Source: Acanthosepion lycidas (taxonomy: Eukaryota; Mollusca; Cephalopoda; Sepiida; Sepiidae). From it: a stretch of 64,000 bases of DNA. This document shows positions 35,721-47,398 of this stretch, piece after piece. Below the pieces are notes generated by a model. The model worked only from the letters and a program-made list of their open reading frames with translations. It was not told the origin of the DNA and did no database searches. The position numbers and the translations under genes are program-made. Each line of letters opens with the position of its first letter. Within the stretch, counting starts at the first letter, position 1. The DNA lies in NCBI GenBank assembly GCA_963932145.1, contig OZ010596.1, positions 85,416,340 through 85,480,339 on the forward strand, written 5' to 3'.

Positions 35721-36334
35721 TGTATCAAAAATACTTTTACAAACTCTAGGGGGCGGGTTCCTCACACTAAAACAAGGACAAAAGTCCATATAAATATGTC
35801 TGCAAATCCTTTATTTTTGAGGTAAGTTTAAAGTTTATGGTAGACATTTAAATGTACAATCCAAAAATACTTATTACTATAGTTTGTGTTGCCATGGAGC
35901 CTGTCACAGCAACACAATGATAAACAACAGCAAAGGTTGGATGAATCCAATTTTGATCTGGAATTTGATCTGATTTTGGTCTGGAAATGCAATCTGACAT
36001 AGCCGTGCAGCCTTGTGTCCATTACCATTCATGCAGCTATATGTAAAAATACTATCTGCCTGCTCATGATATGAATATCCTGCCATTGTTAAATGGAACA
36101 CTTTTCAGTTACCTCACTACTACACATGTTAAATATTGAAGACAGACTAGCCACAAATATACATGAATGACAAATATAACCTAGTATACATGCCAATAGA
36201 GTGATATTTACTGTAAACTAAGTTTAAACTTAACTCAAAAACAAAGTATTTGTGGACAGATTTATATGGACTTTTGTCCTTGTATAATGTGAGTAACCCA
36301 CTTCCAAAAAGTTTGTAAAAGTACTTTTGACACA
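35721..36334. mobile_element. MITE with about 80-bp terminal inverted repeats
   Basis: Left 35721-35800 starts TGTATCAAAAATACTTTTAC and runs through an exact aaggacaaaagtccatataa. The reverse complement of 36255-36334 starts TGTGTCAAAAGTACTTTTAC and contains the same words. The arms match over about 80 bp with scattered differences. Both flanks are CA-rich, so the target duplication cannot be read. No transposase inside; the open frames at 35463-35793 come from the arm and the preceding repeat. Confidence 0.8.
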
Positions 36335-36338
36335 CACA

Positions 36339-36359
36339 CTATATATATATATATATATA
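36339..36359. repeat. (TA)n microsatellite
   Basis: About ten TA units following the right arm of the MITE. Confidence 0.9.
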
Positions 36360-38039
36360 GTAAATAAACAGCTAAATTTTATAGTTTGTATGTCAGAAAC
36401 CCATCTAACTCAGGCCACACTTGCTCTACATAGACATACCTTTTTGGAATCAGAATCATCCCGGGATTGAAAGTCTGCCTTTCATCTAGTGCTTGATCAT
36501 CTTGCATTGAGATTTGTGTCTGGATGAGAAGGAAACAGTTAAAAATTCAAATTTTAAAATGACTGAAAAATAATTAGCGATTTTAAAGTTTTTAATTTAT
36601 ATTGAGTTTAAAGTAACACAAAAACATTGTGAATTTAAAAAAATTTGTTTTAAATTCAGTTTAAAATATCTCCAAAACTTGAGGAAATCAATTTTAGTTC
36701 TTCAAAATGCCAAGGAATCAGAGTTAAAGTGAGAGGTTTCATGATGTGAGGTTTTGAAGTTTGTGATTTGAAGAACTCAGCTCAATTGAAGTTTCACTAA
36801 GTTTGTGCTTTGAAGAATTCAATTTTCCACCCAAATTGATCTTTTCATCAGAATCAGAGTTAAGGTTAGGTTTTGAAGTTCTATGGAGTGAATTGAAGAA
36901 TGCAAAGTTATTTCTTCCAAATTATCGCTGCTGTTTCCTAAGCTGAACCTGTTACATTCAGTCTGGAGACCCAATTAGCCCTCAGCAGGAGCCAGCTTAA
37001 AAGTCCACAAAGAGTGCAGATTTTAAGCTAGTATATAATATTTGCATGCGTGTGTATGTGAAGCCATTTTTAAAAATAATACAGTGTTATTATTTTCAGT
37101 TCAGTTCTGGTTTAATTATGTATTTATTCTGAGTACCATCCCCTATGTGCTACTCATATACACACTCAGTCTATTTATATTTTTTGACAAAATTAAGTGT
37201 TTGGGTTTTTATGTTGCACATTTTCCAGTATAGTTCTATATCTGTTCAACCATTCTCTACCTGATCTGAAAACTATACAGGCTGCAGTTGCTACATGCTA
37301 AGAGTGAACAAACTTGAAGTTAAATAAATCAGGTATTCTCTTTAAAATTTTTTAATTAATTTATTCTAAAATGTACATTATTAAGTATTTTTATCAAATG
37401 TATAGTTCATTGTTGAAATTGATTGAGGAGAAAGAGATTATGGCATCAATTTATCAATCACGTTAAGTGGTTTGACATGAAATAAAAACATTAATGCAGA
37501 TATATTCACTGTTTAGGATATTTACCTAAATTTGGATATCCAGTCAATTTAAATTTTTAAAATCTCAGATTGTTACCAATTGATGTCTCAGTGCTGTTAG
37601 ACTACAAATATAAAATCAAGCTATAAAAAAGTGAGTTAGTATTCTATGCAGTAATGTTGTAACTAAATGAAGACAATATATATGAGTAAAGCAGCAAAAA
37701 AAAAAATTAAGAATATAATTTGGTTAGGGCTTAATTCTGAAATGTCCTTGACCATTTTTAACAGCTTCTGTTTTCTTATATTTAAATATATTTTCTGAAA
37801 TTAGACTCTTCTGTCACAAAGGATATTTTTTGAATGTTTGTAATGTTATAAGGTTTTAATTATATTCATTTTAAATATTTGCCACCATTACTTGGAAATG
37901 TTGCCTTCTGTTCTCTCGTTAAATTTAGTAAATAAATTTCATATTTTTCTTGTTAGATATTAGGTTTTTTTGAAAATAATATCCAATTTTAGAAGCAATT
38001 TTTATTCCCGAATTAATGTATTTAAACAGTGTTTAAATC
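36360..38039. other. A+T-rich stretch without recognised genes
   Basis: No gene recognised. At 36717 and 36850 the phrase gaatcagagttaa plus the following gaggttttgaag repeats at about 133 bp, a local imperfect duplication. Confidence 0.4.
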
Positions 38040-38990
38040 AGTCAAAATAGAACCCTGAACATCTATAAATTTCTGCCATCAAATTACAAGGTTTTTTATG
38101 CCATTATGATAAAGTGCTAAACATTTGGATACCAAGAAATCTTTGAATGTAGTATCTGTATCTTCTTTGCAATAGAATGTCTTCAAGCTTAAAAAAAAGT
38201 TAAGATGCTTAAAAAAGGTTGTAGTTAGTGGTAAAGAAATCAGGGAAATATGATGGATATGGCATCCTGTATCCCAAGTTGTTGAGCTTCTGCAGTGTCA
38301 TCCTAGCAACGGGGTTGTTTTAAGGTAAAATTGGATGTCATCAATTAACCAGTGCCAGTGCATTTCATCCTAGTTGCTGGCAGTAAACTTTGACATTGAT
38401 GGTCTGGTTAGATTTTAGAAAGCTGTAATGGATAATGCCAATGGTGGACCACTAAGCAGTCACCATAATCTTCTGTTGGTGCAATTTTGGTTTTGGAAAG
38501 TGTTTGGGTGCTTTGTCATGATCAAGACACTGAGCTAATCATTTACAATTGGCATAAAGGGTTTGTTTCTCATCACAAGCCACTATTCAATCAAGAAATG
38601 GATCATTTGAATTTTGCTGATGCAGCATTGAACATACTTCAAAACATTGAACTGTTTGACTTACACAGAGTTCATATGAAACCCATTTATTGAGTTTCTT
38701 CATCTTGACAATTTTCTTGAAATGGTCCAATATTGTTGAAATTCTGGTTTCCATTATCTGAGAGATTTCTCTGATATTTTTTATGTGTTTTGTTTGACTG
38801 ATGTTTTCAGATGTTGATTGTCAATTGCAGATGTTTATACTCTACCACTTTGATCTTCTAAATTTGTATCCACATTGTGGAATTTCAGAAACTAGTGCCA
38901 TACTGTCTGATCACAAGTGGATCTTTCACCCCATGCTCTGTTAATGTTAGCAACAATTTGAGAAGCATTATGACCAATTTCAAACTCATG
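38040..38990 (-). pseudogene. Decayed mariner transposase
   Basis: Minus-strand readings in several frames follow the mariner order: NINRAWGERSTCDQTVWH and LKFHNVDTNLEDQSGR near 38960-38860 (helix-turn-helix part), then a KPFMPIVND-type segment (about 38560), RLWW and the SNQTINVKVYCQQLG block (about 38420-38370), ARMTLQKLNNLGYRMPYPSY (about 38300-38245), a damaged SPDLAPSDYHLF site, and a C-terminal HKKPCNLMAEIYRCSGFYFD ending at about 38050. Stops and frameshifts are frequent. Terminal repeats were not located. Confidence 0.7.
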
Positions 38991-39429
38991 CAAAAAATAA
39001 AATAAATAAACATATTTTTTCTTTTTTCATGTTCGAAATGAGGGGTATATAATGTTTCTAATTAAATTCTGAAAGAGATAGATGTAAAATTAACAAAGAA
39101 GACACTTTAATTATTAGAAATGAATAATATATTTTTGTGCAACTATTATAATAATATATTAGAACACAATTAAAATGTTTATTCTAAAATCAGATATTAT
39201 TTTCCAAACCACTTTAATAGCGAAAGGAAAAGAATTTCAATTTGATTTCCCCCTCCATAACACCAAATCTATTCCAAACTATATTTTTATCTGTAAATTT
39301 CTAACAAGCTTTAATTCTGCTTGTATTTGAAAATTTGACAAAATTAAGATTAATTTTTTTTTTATAAATGTTCATCCAATACAAGACCCAAGAGCAACTT
39401 AAGTTAGAGAGTTACTAAGTGAGGTTGTT

Positions 39430-40500
39430 ATATGGATTTAATAGGAGGATGTAATTGCAGATTAGGTGGATATGTTGGCTAGATAATAGTTGACCCTAGA
39501 ATTGAAGAAATTAAGATTGTAATTATCCAAGAAGCATCCTCTTAGGAGTTTGCACCACAAAATAGTGCTTCTTAGGAAGTAGTTATTAGGATGATTTAAC
39601 CCTGTGTATGTGGCATAGTGTGTCTTAGCTGTGAAGGTGTGAACTAAAGAATATTACTCATCAGAACATTTGCCATAGAAATAGCAATAGTGTAGCAATA
39701 GGCTTGTGATGTTTTATATGGGAAAGGGACTGTAGAGTGGAAAATAATTGCCCTCAAGGCTGCATAAATGTTTTTAAAATCTGTCACAGTTGGAAAGTAA
39801 GGACTGAGCAGCTCCAGCCCAGATATGGCAGCAATAATCCATTTTTGGTCTGATCAAACTTTTATAAAAGATTTTTTGTAAAAGATTTGAGTATGGCAGG
39901 AAGAGTTAGATACTTTTTGGAGTGGCACAAGGAATGTTACTAGTCTGTTTTTGGAGGTATTCAATGTTATAAGCAAGTTTTCCCCATTGAGCTGTTTGAG
40001 CTAGATCAGAGAAGATATCAGCTACCAGGCTCTGATCATCTAGATTTTTGGAGGTGAGTCTATAAACCATGATATCATCTACATGAGAATGTTACTGGGC
40101 ATTAATATAAAGCAGAAAGAGAGTAGGACCAAGGAAAGAGCCTTGAGAAACTTCTGCATTGATCATGTGGGCTTCAGAAGACTGGTCATTAATGATGACC
40201 TTCATGGACCTATCCAATAGCAAGAACTTGATAACTGTGAAGACTATCAGAGATGAAATAACTGGAGAGTTTCTATAACAACCTCCTATGCCACACCTTG
40301 TCAAACGTCTTTGGGATACATAAGGCATGATAAGTTTATTATTGAGTATTTTGTTGATTCTCTGTGTAATGACAGGACATCAGCAGTGGATTTAGAGGAG
40401 TGAAATACATACTGTTTGTCACTCAGGATTTTGTTTCTTTTGAGATGAGTGTTCACCTGCATTCTTGAACACAGAACATACAGCTGAGATTTTCTATAAA
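39430..40500 (-). mobile_element. Non-LTR retrotransposon (LINE) fragment
   Basis: The open piece 40328-40092 on the minus strand reads KFLLLDRSMKVIINDQSSEA and QGSFLGPTLFLLYIN, the palm region of a LINE reverse transcriptase, followed at about 40080 by HVDDIMVY with the catalytic DD. Further along, LIRPKMDYCCHIWAGAAQ (about 39870-39815) is the thumb motif also seen in the fragment at 7690-8930, so the two belong to related families. Truncated and full of stops. Confidence 0.75.
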
Positions 40501-41851
40501 TATTTCTCCTTCAGGTAGTGGTTAAACAACTTTGCCAAGTAGGTAGATATGCAGTTATTTATTTAGTCCAGTATAAGATCACAGTAATAAAGAACCCAAC
40601 AAAGAGCAAACTCATAATATTAGGAAATTGGATTCTGAGATGAGCTTGTTGCTAATTATCCCATTATGGTAGGTAGCTTTTTCCATTTATATGTAGCCAT
40701 TTCAATGATAGATAAATATATACCTATTCTGAATATAGCTTTTGTTTTCTACTAATGACAAGACATTATTTGTGAGATAGGTTGTATTACTTATCAAATT
40801 GTTTTTATTACATTTTTATTCAAGAAATTCTGAAAATAGTGTATTTAAAAAAAAAAAACTGTTTTCATTTTTACAAACTGGTATAGCATTAAAATCATTA
40901 AATGATTTTCCTTGGTGTTGATTTAGGTAAGTTTGCAAATTAACATTTTTTAAAAATTTTAGATGTATTTTCTGATTATTTTATCATTATATATGTTGTG
41001 ATTTTTTTCTTTGTAAGTATTGTATAGATTAACTTTTCAGGAAATGTCAGAAAATCCAGCTATTTATTTGTAACTTTATTAAGGTTTAAAATTCTAAAAT
41101 ATATTTTGCTATAAGAAATATTTCAGCATTCTTGAATTTTAATAATTCTATTCTGGCATAATAAATGCTCAAGATAAGTGTATTGTTGAAATTAAAAAAT
41201 AATCCAAAATTTTAATTTAAATTAAATACCTTCAAATTTAAATTTAAATGCCTTCTGAAATGTACATTATTCAGTATTAAAAGAACTGTTTTGTAAATAT
41301 ATGCAGATTTTATTATATCTATTTTAATTTGCATATCACAAGTTTTAAGTGAAGTTTTTTCCTCCTTGTTATGGCATTAAGATTCACAAATTTGATACTT
41401 GAAATAAGTCTTTACCAAGTGTTTTATGAATGTTGTGTTGAATAAAACTGAGTATAAATATTTTTATCAAGAATTTAAAAAAATTGAAGTAAGATAGCAA
41501 ACCTAATATTGGAGTTGAGTATGAGTTTTAATCCAAATATTTTAATATATTGCACATGTAAAAGCATAGTATTGAGTTTGTGATGCATGTAAATATGTAG
41601 AGAAACTTTGAAAATAAATGGAATGACAACAAACCAAAAACTGAAAGATTTGGTAACAACTGTGTAGGAAAAAAAGATAAATGAAAAGAAGAATGAAAAT
41701 AAAAATGGAGCAAGTGGATCAAATGTGATTAGAGATGATAAGTGAAATAAAGCCTGCTAGCTGGAGTAAAAATAATACAAGAAAATGAATTAGTTTATTG
41801 CTTCAGGGTGGTCTTATTGCAGAATGGGATCATAGAAAATTGAATTTTGGG
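40501..41851. other. A+T-rich stretch without recognised genes
   Basis: Nothing recognised. The minus-strand frame at 41528-41722 is Phe/Ser/Leu-rich A+T-biased read-through. Confidence 0.4.
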
Positions 41852-41855
41852 TTAA

Positions 41856-42402
41856 TTTGCAGTGTAACACCCACACTCAGTTCGCATTAAAAATTTCCAA
41901 AATACTTACATTTATGTGTAATTGTACATGCTCCATTCGAATTTGGTTTGATAAATTTGATAAAATCTACTGTTTTGGAATTATCAACAGTGAAATTTGG
42001 GATTCATTTGCGTCGTTGGCGGCCGCCATTACTTGTATTGTTTGCATACATTTGCTGCGGAAAGCTAAACATGGAAGAATACAGAAAGCTAAGCTCAAAA
42101 CTGATCTTTCTTGTCTAAATTTGTGGCAATTACTGCACATGAGAACTATTTACGTAGACATACTCAGTTTGCGCAATGATAACTACACTGATAGCTATTC
42201 TGCAGTGAATGTATACAAACAACGCCCATAATGGCTGCCCGTGACCTGAATGAATCCAAACTTTCACTGTCGATAACATCAAAACGGTAGATTTTATCAA
42301 ATTTATCGAGCCAGATTTGAATGAAGCATATATAATTACACATAAATGTAAGAATTCTGGAAATTTTTCAATGTGAACAAAGTGTGGGTGTTACACTGCA
42401 AA
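41856..42402. mobile_element. Long-inverted-repeat MITE flanked by TTAA
   Basis: Both ends carry TTTGCAGTGTAACACCCACA, and TTAA lies just outside on both sides (41852-41855, 42403-42406). The arms match over roughly 180-200 bp (about 41856-42055 against 42205-42402). Their inner parts are unusually G+C-rich (ggcggccgccatt at about 42019). TTAA duplication is characteristic of piggyBac and Kolobok superfamilies; the ends do not let me choose. The 124-codon plus-strand frame inside is mostly arm sequence and is not a gene. Confidence 0.75.
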
Positions 42403-42406
42403 TTAA

Positions 42407-42445
42407 CTGAATTTTGATTCCACAAAATAGAATGATTAAGTTTTT

Positions 42446-42476
<31 letters not shown>

Positions 42477-43758
42477 TAAATAAATGAACTATATTTCTGT
42501 AAAAATATTTTTTTTAATGTTTTTCTATTTTGGTAGATGACACGAATGTAGTGAAAATGAAAACTCAGTGCACCTGAAGGAAATATAAATTTTGAATATG
42601 GGGATTTAGGAAGAGAATTCTCTAACTGATAGAAAAGCATATAGACTAGATAAGAAAAAAATTCTTGATATAAACATGCTGATAAAACTTTAAATTGAAC
42701 ACTATTTAGATTTATTTTTCATTATGCTCATCTCTGTGCAATGAATACAATTGGTTGAGAACATGTTAACATAATCTCTTTCTAGTTATATAATATCAGT
42801 TATTACAGGTATCTTCATGATATATTTAATTCTTTTTTGCAATAAGTAAATTAAATATTGTCTTTGTACCAAGTTTGTTTTTTTCATATTAGTATTTTAT
42901 TATGACTTTGTTACTAGTATATTTTCATTGTCATTTCTATCCAATAAGTATAATATTAAATCTTTGTTTTGTCAACATCATGTTGGACATAGTCTATCAT
43001 ATGTTACTATGAACTTAAAACTTCACATGATGTCTTATTGTAATCTTCATTTAATACACAAATATGCCATTACCTATGAATTATCATCAATATTAAAATT
43101 TCAGTATGTTAACAGCTTGGAAATACCTATTCTATAAAAACATAAATTCATGCACTTGTCACTATTAATGATAAACACTTTTATACATTATGAAATTTTT
43201 TAAATATATAAATAGTTGTACACACTGAACTCTATTGAAAATGCTCATTTTTTTCAATTGGGCGGGGGGAGAATGAAATTGAATTAAAAATTATTTCTTC
43301 AGTGCTGATATACAAAGATATATTAAACATGATTAAAGTAGATGGCATTATTGCTAGTTTGAGTAAATGACTGAAGGACATGAAAACATTGATATATCGT
43401 AATAATGAATTAGAAGTTCAAGCAATCAGGTAGAGTTTCTTCTGATTAGAATTGTTTGAAGTCAAATTATTAGAATCAATTGTTAGGTGTATTTAGCATG
43501 ACTGAATGCTTGCTTTAGAAGTCATTTTTTGTCATAATTTGAAATTGGACTTTCTCTTGGCAAATGTATACTCAATTCTCACAAAATAAAAACCAAAAAT
43601 AAACCAGATATTTTAACATTTTAAGCTTTGTTGTATCATCATACCATACTTGAAAATGTTTAATATCAATAGCTCTTGCTAATAGTAATTTTTAAAACAG
43701 AAAATTATATAGATAATATTTTCTCTATTGATAAAGTCTGATTCACTGCAAGAGAGTA
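42407..43758. other. A+T-rich spacer
   Basis: No gene recognised. (TTTA)n-like run at 42447-42475. Confidence 0.4.
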
Positions 43759-43760
43759 TA

Positions 43761-44497
43761 TAGGGTGCAATGGGTAAATTGTTGCCATTTTATATTTTTA
43801 ATTTTGTGCATGCATGTTTGTTTTTGATTTTGCACAGTATAGTAGGGACAATTGGGCACTGTCTGTGAGAAAAAGAACAGCACGACACAATTCACTCTAC
43901 CAGAAATTTGGAAACAGCATGCTGTATTGCTTGGCATTTGTGCTGGAAGCTTCAATATAAATAATTTAGAGTGTTTGAGTGTCAATCTGAGGACAGTGAA
44001 GAGGATTCAGAAAGAGTTGGATAAGTCTAGTACTGCCCTGGATCAAGACCCTATGTCTGGCAACAGGACTCTGCAACATGCCACATAAGCAGAAGAACCC
44101 ACTCATGGCTATCAAATTTCTGCAATCACATCTTAACACCTGGCCACCTAACTCTCCAGACTGCAATCCCCTTGATTATTATGTGTGGGGCACAATTAAG
44201 CGAGAGGCCAACAAAACTCCTTATAATACCAAAGATGAACTGAAGGCAAGGATTATGGCAGCATTCACCAACTTAAACAAGGAGTTGATCCAGAAGAGTT
44301 GCAGGAGATTCCAAAGTTGTTTGGAATTCAAGGGAGATTTTATTCAATAAATTTACTCTTTAGTATGTCAAGGTATTTTTTGTGTAATTTTGGTAAATAG
44401 ATCTGTTAAAATGAGTTAAATATATCTGTTAAAATGAGATGTCAGTGTTATTTTCATTTTAATGTAATTTAGATGACAATTTATCCAAGGCACCCTA
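43761..44497 (+). mobile_element. Internally deleted mariner-like element
   Basis: Inverted ends TAGGGTGCAATGGGTAAATT and, at the right, the complement of TAGGGTGCCTTGGATAAATT, with TA on both sides (43759-43760 and 44498-44499). Only 737 bp long: the front and back of the transposase are present and the middle is lost. Ends and duplication are clear. Confidence 0.85.
43850..44350 (+). pseudogene. mariner-like transposase with central deletion
   Basis: The first frame (43852-44088) carries an N-terminal DNA-binding part with SVNLRTVKRIQKELDKSS, and the second (44078-44350) carries LNTWPPNSPDCNPLDYYVWG with the third catalytic Asp, then KTPYNTKDELKARIMAAFTN and a C-terminal tail ending at the TAA at 44348. 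The first two catalytic Asp blocks are absent: the reading passes from about residue 60 directly to the last quarter. The back half is a clean open frame, so the deletion copy is not very old. Confidence 0.75.
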
Positions 44498-44499
44498 TA

Positions 44500-44928
44500 C
44501 TTTAGGTATACATTCTTTATTTTTATTTGATTCATAATGATTTGATTGAATCTTTTTATTTATAAATACTTGATAATGCATGTTTATGTCTGCACTTTTG
44601 TGCTTTTTATGCTGGCACTTGTCTGTAAAAGCTTTGTTGATTTTGCTCACAATTGTTATTATTAATTTATTCATTCATGGTTGGTGGATTATTGGGTTTG
44701 CATTATTAAAAGTAATTTTCATGAAAGTCAATTATTTTCTGTCTAAAATCTGAGGACAATAAATGTCAATAATCACAAGTAGAAGAATTGTACAAAATAA
44801 TATTTGCATTCTTATTTAAGAATGCTATTTGGTTGGAGCTATGGCATATTTAGTAAAAAAAAAATATTTAGTCTTTGGTTGCAGTTGGTGTCTGTAAATC
44901 ATTTATATCTTGGCCAAATCTTTTTATA

Positions 44929-44966
<38 letters not shown>

Positions 44967-45700
44967 AAATGACTCAGATACAGTAGTTATCACTTTGAAC
45001 AAGTGTGAACAATTTGATTATATGTTGAAGTTGCATCATATGATTTATCAAATAAAGGTATTTCCTTTTATTCTCATTAAATTGTTTGCAGCCATAAATA
45101 AGTATTTAAGAATTATGCACATTCTTTATATCTGTATCCAATATAATTTAAAATCTGCAATACAAATTCACAAATATATTTTTCATTATATTTTACAAGA
45201 TTTTTTTATCATATACATTTAATAATAGATAATGTTAAAAAATCCCACCCTATTTGAAAAAAAAAAAGCAAAACAAATTGTACTGAATTTTAAATTCAGT
45301 TTTTACTTTTGTTGATGAAGAAAGAATGAGGAATTGATATAAGAAATGTTAGATTCATTACTTAAGAACTCTTACAAATTTAAATTTGTTTCATATATTT
45401 ATAAAACTTCAATTTGAAACAAATTGGAACATTTTTTTCTTATAAATATGAATTTTTAAATAATGATTGAATATATTATAAATGAAAATTTATAAATTTT
45501 CTGTCAATTTTACAACAAAATTTTTAAGAATGTTTTACAAAAGAAATGCAGATATTATATTGCACATCTGTGATTCCTATAGTTCATATGCTCAAACCAG
45601 AATTTTGCAGCAAAAATTTTCATGAATGATCTTATAAAAACACATTTTCCTTTGAACATTGGTTTCGATAGTTATGTAACAATTAAAGTCAATAAATATT
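44500..45700. other. A+T-rich stretch with a 30-T run
   Basis: No gene recognised. T homopolymer at 44934-44963. The open frame crossing it has no motif. Confidence 0.4.
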
Positions 45701-45704
45701 GTTA

Positions 45705-46035
45705 TGTTTGGGATATCTCTCTGTGTAGTAGCAGTTATAGTACAGTTCTCCACGTTACATTTATCAAACGGGTTTACTAAGCAGTCTCCTTATGTTCACC
45801 AGTTGTTCTCTATCTATACTTGTCTATCTCATTTGCATACGATACTACACCTTCCTGAATTGGAGAGGTCGTATACTCTTGTTTTTTCTTGTACTATTCC
45901 TGATTATTCTTGTACTGTGCTGTCCTTTCTCTTGTCTGGTTTTCTCTTTAATGGTGATCTCAGTCATCAATCTTATGTTCAGAAGTTGTTCTCTATTTAT
46001 ACTTGTCTATCTCATTTGCATACGATACTACAAAT
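45705..46035. repeat. Two-copy tandem duplication, 183-bp unit
   Basis: A block beginning tatgttcaccagttgttctc (45791) recurs at 45974 with few differences, including an exact acttgtctatctcatttgca. The sequence upstream of each copy (45725-45785 and 45905-45968) is also related but more diverged. The overlapping frames (111 and 84 codons) follow the repeat and encode mostly hydrophobic residues; no gene is supported. Confidence 0.65.
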
Positions 46036-46239
46036 ATAATAGGTAAATCATTTTTCAGATGTTTTAATTTGGTCTTGATGATATTCAGTAAAAAACAAAA
46101 AAGTTTGAATGTTTTCTATCCATCCACAATCTGCAATAAAAAAGTACTTAACAAAATATTGGATGGCCAAAAATTTAATTTGCCTTATTAAGTAAAAATA
46201 AGAAATTTTTACTTTTTAACATTAACTTTATTAAACAAC

Positions 46240-46980
46240 ATATTTACCATTTCATTAACTTCTGCCATTTTCTATGTAACTTTATAATTCCATCCTCCTA
46301 GAAATGTTTTGTCTTTTTTGGTAAAGAATTATTGTTTTGCAATTTTGTAGGAATCTGAATTTTTCATTAAGAAAATCTATAAAGACCAAAGTAAATGTTA
46401 ATTGAAAGTTGCAGTATCTACTGAGAAAATTTTCCAAACAAGCTGTAAAAATTTTTGTCTGGTCACCAAAGAAATATTCAGCCTAGCATTATCCTGATGA
46501 AATGTTATGCCATTTTTATTCAAATGTTGTTGGATGAAAGCTTTTATTGATTGTTACCTTTAGTTAGTTTGAGACCAGTACTTGTTCAAATCAATTGTTT
46601 GGAAGGAACTCGTAATAGAGGACTCTCTTCCAATGCCAGTATATAGACAGTAATACTTTCTTTGGATTGAAACTACTTTCATATAATTAGTGATGATTCA
46701 TTTCACTTTTCCCATTTTTTGTAACATATCCACTTTTCATTAGCCTTCAAAATTTGTTTTGAAAATAAAACATTTAAATATATTTTAATAGTTTTCTTTT
46801 TAAACTTATGTGGAAATGACACCACAAAACAACTAACATAAGCAGGTGTAAATGATTTTCATAGGTTGACTTGAATATTTTGAGCTATCTTGCATAATAC
46901 TGCCACTAGTCTGTATGACCATAAGTCATTGTCTTCATATATTCAGTCATTTATAATACCTTCTCCATAAAATGCAAATT
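46240..46980 (-). pseudogene. Decayed mariner transposase
   Basis: The minus strand reads GITFHQDNARL around 46515-46485 (second Asp block) and, at about 46680-46625, a KVLLSIYWHWKRVL segment matching the mariner VLLSIWWDWKG block. A DEKW-like region lies near 46740. Closely parallel to the relic at 31770-32480, so both derive from one family. Heavily mutated; ends not found. Confidence 0.6.
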
Positions 46981-47160
46981 AAAAAAAATTTGTGCTGCAC
47001 TTTTACTTTTCTGTGCTGAAAATTTTATTTATTTTTCTTGTCTTCAATGTTAGGATCAATAGATAAAATATCCCAGTTTTGATAAGGTATTTAAAAATTG
47101 CACATTAATATGATAGTTGTCATGATACAGTAAAAAGTAATCTTTTTGAATAAAGTATTA

Positions 47161-47204
47161 TAACATATGTGAGAAAACGACATTATTTTTGCACCAACCT
47201 AATA
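47161..47204. mobile_element. Solo arm of the palindromic mariner MITE
   Basis: These 44 bases are identical to 22483-22526, the loop plus right arm of the palindromic MITE, including the TA that follows. The left arm is absent: similarity stops at the hairpin apex. Confidence 0.85.
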
Positions 47205-47385
47205 AGTTAAAGCTAAATGCTTTTAATACCATCTGATAACAAATGCAGAGCAAACTTTTTTGCTCATCCCAACTTAAAAAATATATATTGATAGTTTAAA
47301 AAATTTGTCAGGTTTATTTTTATCGTCTTCTAGAAAATTCTGGTTTTCTCATAAATAGCTGTTTAGATATGAAAAAAAAAATCTT

Positions 47386-47398
47386 CCCCCCCCCCCCC
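47386..47398. repeat. C homopolymer
   Basis: Thirteen consecutive C, striking in this A+T-rich sequence. Confidence 0.9.

Noticed and set aside
41857..42231. 124-codon plus-strand frame
   Set aside because: It lies within the arms of the TTAA-flanked inverted-repeat element and shows no motif or splice signals.
45704..46046. 111- and 84-codon frames
   Set aside because: They follow a 183-bp tandem duplication; the product is hydrophobic, low-information and unrecognised.
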